Shown piece by piece: positions 60,549 to 64,000 of a DNA stretch of 64,000 nucleotides (position 1 is the stretch's first letter; each line of letters begins with the position of its first letter). The stretch is from Acuticoccus sp051016205 (lineage in GTDB: Bacteria; Pseudomonadota; Alphaproteobacteria; Rhizobiales; Amorphaceae): NCBI GenBank assembly GCA_051016205.1, contig CP136534.1:620001-684000 (forward strand), in the 5' to 3' direction. The notes under the pieces are model-generated. The model was not told the DNA's origin and searched no databases. It was given only the letters and a program-made list of their open reading frames with translations. The position numbers and the translations under genes are program-made.

Positions 60549-61059
60549 GAGCCTTATCGTCATCGCTGCGGGGCTGGTCCTTGCAGCGTGCCAGGTCCGC
60601 CCGCTCTACCTGGACCAATCCTCCGGCGGGCCGCTGTCGCCTGTGCCCGATCTTCAGGCCGTGGTGGTGGACCCGCCCACCACCCGCGCCGGCCAGGTGC
60701 TGCGAAACGAACTGGTGTTCTTGATGCGCGGTCGGGGTGGCGAGGCCACCGAGCAGCTTTACCGGCTCAGAGTTCTCTCCAACGTCTCAAGCGACCCCCT
60801 CGCGGTGGAGTTGGAGGAAGACCTTCCCGCCGCCGTCCTGTTGACCATGAATGCCACCTTCATCCTGTCGGAGATCGGCACGGAGAGGACGCTGTTGACG
60901 GGCGAGAGCTTTGCCACCGCCTCGTACGACTTCTCCTCCCAGCGCTTTGCCAACGAGAGGGCGAAGCGCAACGCCGAAGACCGCGCAGCGAAGGCCGTTG
61001 CGGTCAACATCAACACGCGCCTTGCGGCCTATTTCGCGGCGCGCCGTTCAAAGTCGTGA
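60535..61059 (+). CDS. lptE: LPS-assembly lipoprotein LptE
   Basis: A 174-residue lipoprotein with lipobox LAAC (IAAGLVLAACQVRPLY) and the alphaproteobacterial LptE-type sequence (MNATFILSEIGTERTLLTGESFATASYD, RFANERAKRNAEDRAAKAVA). It plugs the LptD barrel that inserts LPS. The start overlaps leuS by 14 bases, and the leuS-lptE-holA order is the usual one. Confidence 0.9.
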   Translation: MWWRKSLIVIAAGLVLAACQVRPLYLDQSSGGPLSPVPDLQAVVVDPPTTRAGQVLRNELVFLMRGRGGEATEQLYRLRVLSNVSSDPLAVELEEDLPAAVLLTMNATFILSEIGTERTLLTGESFATASYDFSSQRFANERAKRNAEDRAAKAVAVNINTRLAAYFAARRSKS

Positions 61060-62090
61060 CGGCGCTCAAGGCGCATGACGTTCAAAGGCGCTTCACCAGC
61101 GCCGACAAGCTGCCACCCGTCATCCTGGTGTTCGGCCCCGACAGGGGGCTTGTGACGGAGGTGACGGGCACCATCGCAAACCTTTTCGAGGCAGCCGACG
61201 ACGACCCTTTTGCCGTGGTGAAGCTTGATGCAGCAACCGTCACCGCCGACCCGGCAAGGCTGATGGATGAGGCGCGCACAGTCTCCCTTTTCGGCGGCAG
61301 GCGTTTAATCCTCGTGCGCGATGGGGCCTCCCGCAATCTCTCCCCCGCCGTCTCGCCGCTCCTGAAGGAACCGCCGCAGGACGCGGTTGTGGTGTTGGAG
61401 GCAGGCGACCTCAGGCGTGGCACAGGCCTTCGCAAGGAGGTGGAGGGTGACCGCATCGCCGTGGCCGTCCACTGCCCCGCCGATACCGAGCGAGACCTTG
61501 AAAGGATGATCGAGGCGGAGACGGCAAGCTTCGGCCTTGCCATCGGGCTTGATGCCCGCACGGCCCTCATGGAGCGATTGGGGGCGGACCGTGCCGCCTC
61601 CCGCAGTGAAGTCACCAAGGCGTGCCTCCATGCCCTCGGTAGCGACGAGGTGACGGTGGAGGACATTGACGCCGTCGTGGGAGACGTCTCCGTCGGTGCC
61701 ATGGCGGACGCTGTGGAGGCCGCCTTCCTCGGCCAGCCAGACACGCTGGACAGGCGCCTTGCCGCCCTCATGCGCCAGGGGGTGGCTCCGTCCACATTGC
61801 TGATGACGGCCCAGCGTATGGCCCAATCTTTTGAAATGGCGGCGATATCGGTGCGTGAAGGCTCGCTTCCCACTCGCGCGGTAGAGACCGTCAGGCCGCC
61901 CCTTTACGGTGCGCGCAAGACGGCGGCCATCCACATTCTGGACCGCTGGTCCGTGCGGGGCCTGCGCCGTGCGTCGGAGGCGATCGCCAAGGCCACCTTC
62001 TCCACCCGGTTGATGCCCGCCCTCGCTCCGTCCCTTGCCAGCGACGTGCTCCACAAGATCGCACACCGCTCATCAAGCGCGGGTCGGTGA
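61056..62090 (+). CDS. holA: DNA polymerase III subunit delta
   Basis: A 344-residue clamp-loader subunit starting at GTG 61056, which overlaps the lptE stop. Family features: VILVFGPDRGLVTEV near the start, RLMDEARTVSLFGGRRLILVRD, VVVLEAGDL and a C-terminal helical collar domain. It opens the beta clamp for loading. Confidence 0.92.
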   Translation: MTALKAHDVQRRFTSADKLPPVILVFGPDRGLVTEVTGTIANLFEAADDDPFAVVKLDAATVTADPARLMDEARTVSLFGGRRLILVRDGASRNLSPAVSPLLKEPPQDAVVVLEAGDLRRGTGLRKEVEGDRIAVAVHCPADTERDLERMIEAETASFGLAIGLDARTALMERLGADRAASRSEVTKACLHALGSDEVTVEDIDAVVGDVSVGAMADAVEAAFLGQPDTLDRRLAALMRQGVAPSTLLMTAQRMAQSFEMAAISVREGSLPTRAVETVRPPLYGARKTAAIHILDRWSVRGLRRASEAIAKATFSTRLMPALAPSLASDVLHKIAHRSSSAGR

Positions 62091-62091
62091 G

Positions 62092-63627
62092 TTAATAAAG
62101 CCAGCCGGGAAGCGCCGTCGCGAGCCACGGGAACAGCCACACCACCGCCACCCCCACCGCCTGTAGCGCGATGAAGGGGGCAACGCCGCGATAGATGTGC
62201 CCTGTCGTCACTTCAGGCGGTGCGGCGCCGCGCAGGTAAAACAGCGAGAAGCCGAAGGGCGGCGTCAGGAACGAGGTTTGCAGGTTGATGGCAATCAACA
62301 CCGCAAGCCACGTGGGGTCGTGCCCCATGGCAATGAGTACAGGCACCACCAGCGGCAGCAAAATCACGCTGATCTCGACGAAATCCAGGAAAAAGCCCAG
62401 AACGAAGATCAACATCATCGCAAAGATCAGCGCCCCCGTCGCCCCGCCTGGCATGGACTCCAGAATCTCTGCAATGCGCGTCTCGCCGCCGAGCCCGACG
62501 AAGACCAGCGAGAACATGGACGCAGTGATGATGGTGGCGAAGATCATCGAGGTGACCGTCATCGTCCCCCGCGCCACCTGCCAGAGTTGGCCTGCCCGCA
62601 ACAGCCTCACCAGCGCCACCAGGAGACCGGCGATACCCACCGCCAAGAGGGCAATGGCGATGGCGGCGACAGCAAGGTCGGTGGCGTCGGTATCGGCCCG
62701 TTGCAGGCGAATCGGGTAGAGGGAGGACAGCACCACCGCCCCCACGAGGGCGAGCGCTGCAAGGGCCATGGGCATGGTTCTTCCCATCCGCGCGCCCGCC
62801 AGGAGGACGGCACCCACAGCGCCCACCGCTGCCGCCTCCGCAGGGGTCGCCACCCCGCCGAGGATGGAGCCCAGCACAGCAAGGATCAACGCCAGAGGGG
62901 GGACGATGACGCTCAAGATCTCGCCAGGCGTTACCCGCTCGCCTTCGTTGAGGGCGGGAAGGTCGGCGGGGCGGATCAGCGCGCGGGCGAAAAGGTAGAG
63001 GATGTAGATGGCGACAAGCGTCAGGCCCGGGAGGAGCGCTGCAGCAAAGGTTTGCCCCACCGAGATGGTCTCGACCGTGAACTTTCCTGCCGCGAACTGG
63101 GCCTGCTGGTAGGCATTCGACATCACCTCGGACAGGATGATGAGGAGCGTCGAGGGCGGGATGATCTGCCCCAACGTGCCTGACGTTGCGACAATTCCCG
63201 CCCCTAAAGGCGGCGCGTAGCCGGCCCGTAGCATGGCAGGCAGCGCAATCAGCCCCATCGCCACCACCGTTGCCCCCACAATGCCCGTGGAGGCGGCAAG
63301 GAGGGCGCCAACGATCACGACCGACACGCCGAGCCCGCCGCGCACAGGGCCGAACAGACGGCCCATGGTGGTCAAGAGTTCTTCGGCGATGCGCGACTTT
63401 TCAAGGACGATGCCCATGAACACGAACAAAGGGATCGCCACCAGGACCTGGTTGGTCATGATGCCGAACACCCTTTGCCCCAGCGCGCCAAGGAGCGACA
63501 GGTCGAACACCCCCGTCGCCGCGCCGATCAATGCAAAAAGGATCGCAACACCGGCAATGGCAAAGGCGACGGGGAAGCCTGTGAGGATGCCGACCACCAG
63601 GCCGGCGAACATCAAAAGGTCAAGCAT
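62092..63627 (-). CDS. TRAP transporter large permease (DctM-type)
   Basis: A 511-residue membrane protein with more than 12 hydrophobic segments; conserved blocks are QVLVAIPLFVFMGIVLEKS, LLAASTGIVGATVVAMGLIALPAML, GTLGQIIPPS and INLQTSFLTPPFGFSLFYLRG. The IIPPS and TPPFG turns are typical of the transport domain. Solute type cannot be read from it. The small permease and binding protein are not in the window. Confidence 0.92.
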   Translation of the reverse strand: MLDLLMFAGLVVGILTGFPVAFAIAGVAILFALIGAATGVFDLSLLGALGQRVFGIMTNQVLVAIPLFVFMGIVLEKSRIAEELLTTMGRLFGPVRGGLGVSVVIVGALLAASTGIVGATVVAMGLIALPAMLRAGYAPPLGAGIVATSGTLGQIIPPSTLLIILSEVMSNAYQQAQFAAGKFTVETISVGQTFAAALLPGLTLVAIYILYLFARALIRPADLPALNEGERVTPGEILSVIVPPLALILAVLGSILGGVATPAEAAAVGAVGAVLLAGARMGRTMPMALAALALVGAVVLSSLYPIRLQRADTDATDLAVAAIAIALLAVGIAGLLVALVRLLRAGQLWQVARGTMTVTSMIFATIITASMFSLVFVGLGGETRIAEILESMPGGATGALIFAMMLIFVLGFFLDFVEISVILLPLVVPVLIAMGHDPTWLAVLIAINLQTSFLTPPFGFSLFYLRGAAPPEVTTGHIYRGVAPFIALQAVGVAVVWLFPWLATALPGWLY

Positions 63628-63665
63628 CGCGCCGCCAAGGGCGGGTCATTGCGACGGCACGGCCG

Positions 63666-64000
63666 TCAAATCCTTCGCAGGGCAACCTGGTCGATCCGAT
63701 GGTCCGTGGCCTTGCGCAAGATGAGGTCGGCCCGCAGCTTTGTGGGACCGACGTTTTCCCTCAAGTTCTTTAAGTTGATACGCCGCCACAGGCCCCGCGC
63801 GATCTCGTCCGTTTCTTCATCGGACAGGCCCACATATTTGTGGAAGTAGGAGCGCGGGTCACGAAAGCGCGTCTCTTTGAGACGGTTGAAGCGGGTCAGA
63901 TACCAGCGCTCCAAAGCCTCTTCTTCCGCATCGATATAGATGGAAAAGTCGAAGAAATCCGACACGAAGGGCGCGTTGCGCCTGTGGCTGGACTGGCGCG
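63666..64000 (-). CDS. coaA: Pantothenate kinase CoaA, C-terminal part
   Basis: The frame is open to the window edge. FVSDFFDFSIYIDAEEEALERWYLTRF, FRDPRSYFHKY and NLRENVGPTKLRADLIL are the diagnostic end of type I pantothenate kinase, the first step of coenzyme A synthesis. The GTG at 63965 is internal; translation begins beyond 64000. Confidence 0.93.
   Translation of the reverse strand, partial: RQSSHRRNAPFVSDFFDFSIYIDAEEEALERWYLTRFNRLKETRFRDPRSYFHKYVGLSDEETDEIARGLWRRINLKNLRENVGPTKLRADLILRKATDHRIDQVALRRI

Noticed and set aside
1..64000. CRISPR arrays and rRNA genes
   Set aside because: No regularly spaced repeats and no rRNA sequence were seen.

Overview
The window looks like an alphaproteobacterial chromosome, most likely Hyphomicrobiales (Rhizobiales). 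It is GC-rich, carries opgH, FixL/FixJ/FixK-like regulators and a leuS-lptE-holA block, and has the interspersed palindrome with a GAGCCGTTTT core that I associate with this order. No genus can be named from the sequence alone.

Layout. (1) 1-4.6 kb: a two-sided cluster of small-molecule enzymes: creatininase/ArfB-like hydrolase, RibD-C-like reductase, methyltransferase, GT4 glycosyltransferase, a QueD/PTPS-fold protein lacking the usual catalytic residues, and a zinc-type dehydrogenase. It looks like an unassigned pterin- or pyrimidine-derived pathway. (2) 4.6-12.4 kb: opgH, a universal stress protein behind a perfect FNR/FixK box, a FixL/FixJ-like pair, a FixK-like regulator and a DHA2 exporter. 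(3) 12.46-56.1 kb: a mosaic accessory island whose two borders are tRNA-Thr(CGT) and tRNA-Leu(CAA), both with their 3' ends facing inward. (4) 56.2-64 kb: core genes: a beta-barrel-like protein, yggS, leuS, lptE, holA, a TRAP large permease and the end of coaA.

Island. The left arm (12.5-22.2 kb) has a large serine recombinase whose last codons run antisense through tRNA-Thr, then a long chain of overlapping genes around a VirD4/TraG-type coupling protein and several small membrane proteins. The middle (22.7-37.9 kb), visibly richer in A+T, is an arsenic/phosphate module: ynfA, moeA, aioA, aioB, aioR, aioS, aioX, a fused arsR-arsC, a broken ArsJ-type gapdh, pstS, and pstS-pstC-pstA behind a PHO box. 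The right arm (38.1-46.4 kb) is plasmid-like: a metallopeptidase, a ParB-like protein behind an inverted-repeat cluster, a resolvase, small-protein genes, and an XRE regulator coupled to a DUF2156-type acyltransferase. From 46.4 to 56.1 kb come an orphan TpsB transporter, a Tat-exported PLP decarboxylase, an IS481 remnant, a beta-lactamase-fold hydrolase, an Mrr-like nuclease and a MobC/relaxase pair.

How it works together. AioX, AioS and AioR should sense arsenite and control AioBA, whose molybdenum cofactor needs MoeA. The arsenate produced competes with phosphate, which explains the linked Pst proteins and ArsC. There is no pstB, no aio-linked cytochrome c and no arsJ, so the module must lean on chromosomal partners. 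The island has a coupling protein and a relaxase but no VirB-type channel genes, so it looks mobilisable rather than self-transmissible. The most unusual points are the AioR with a degraded sigma-54 activator core, the active-site-stripped PTPS in its cluster, the arsR-arsC operator that overlaps its own start codon, and the Tat-exported decarboxylase.
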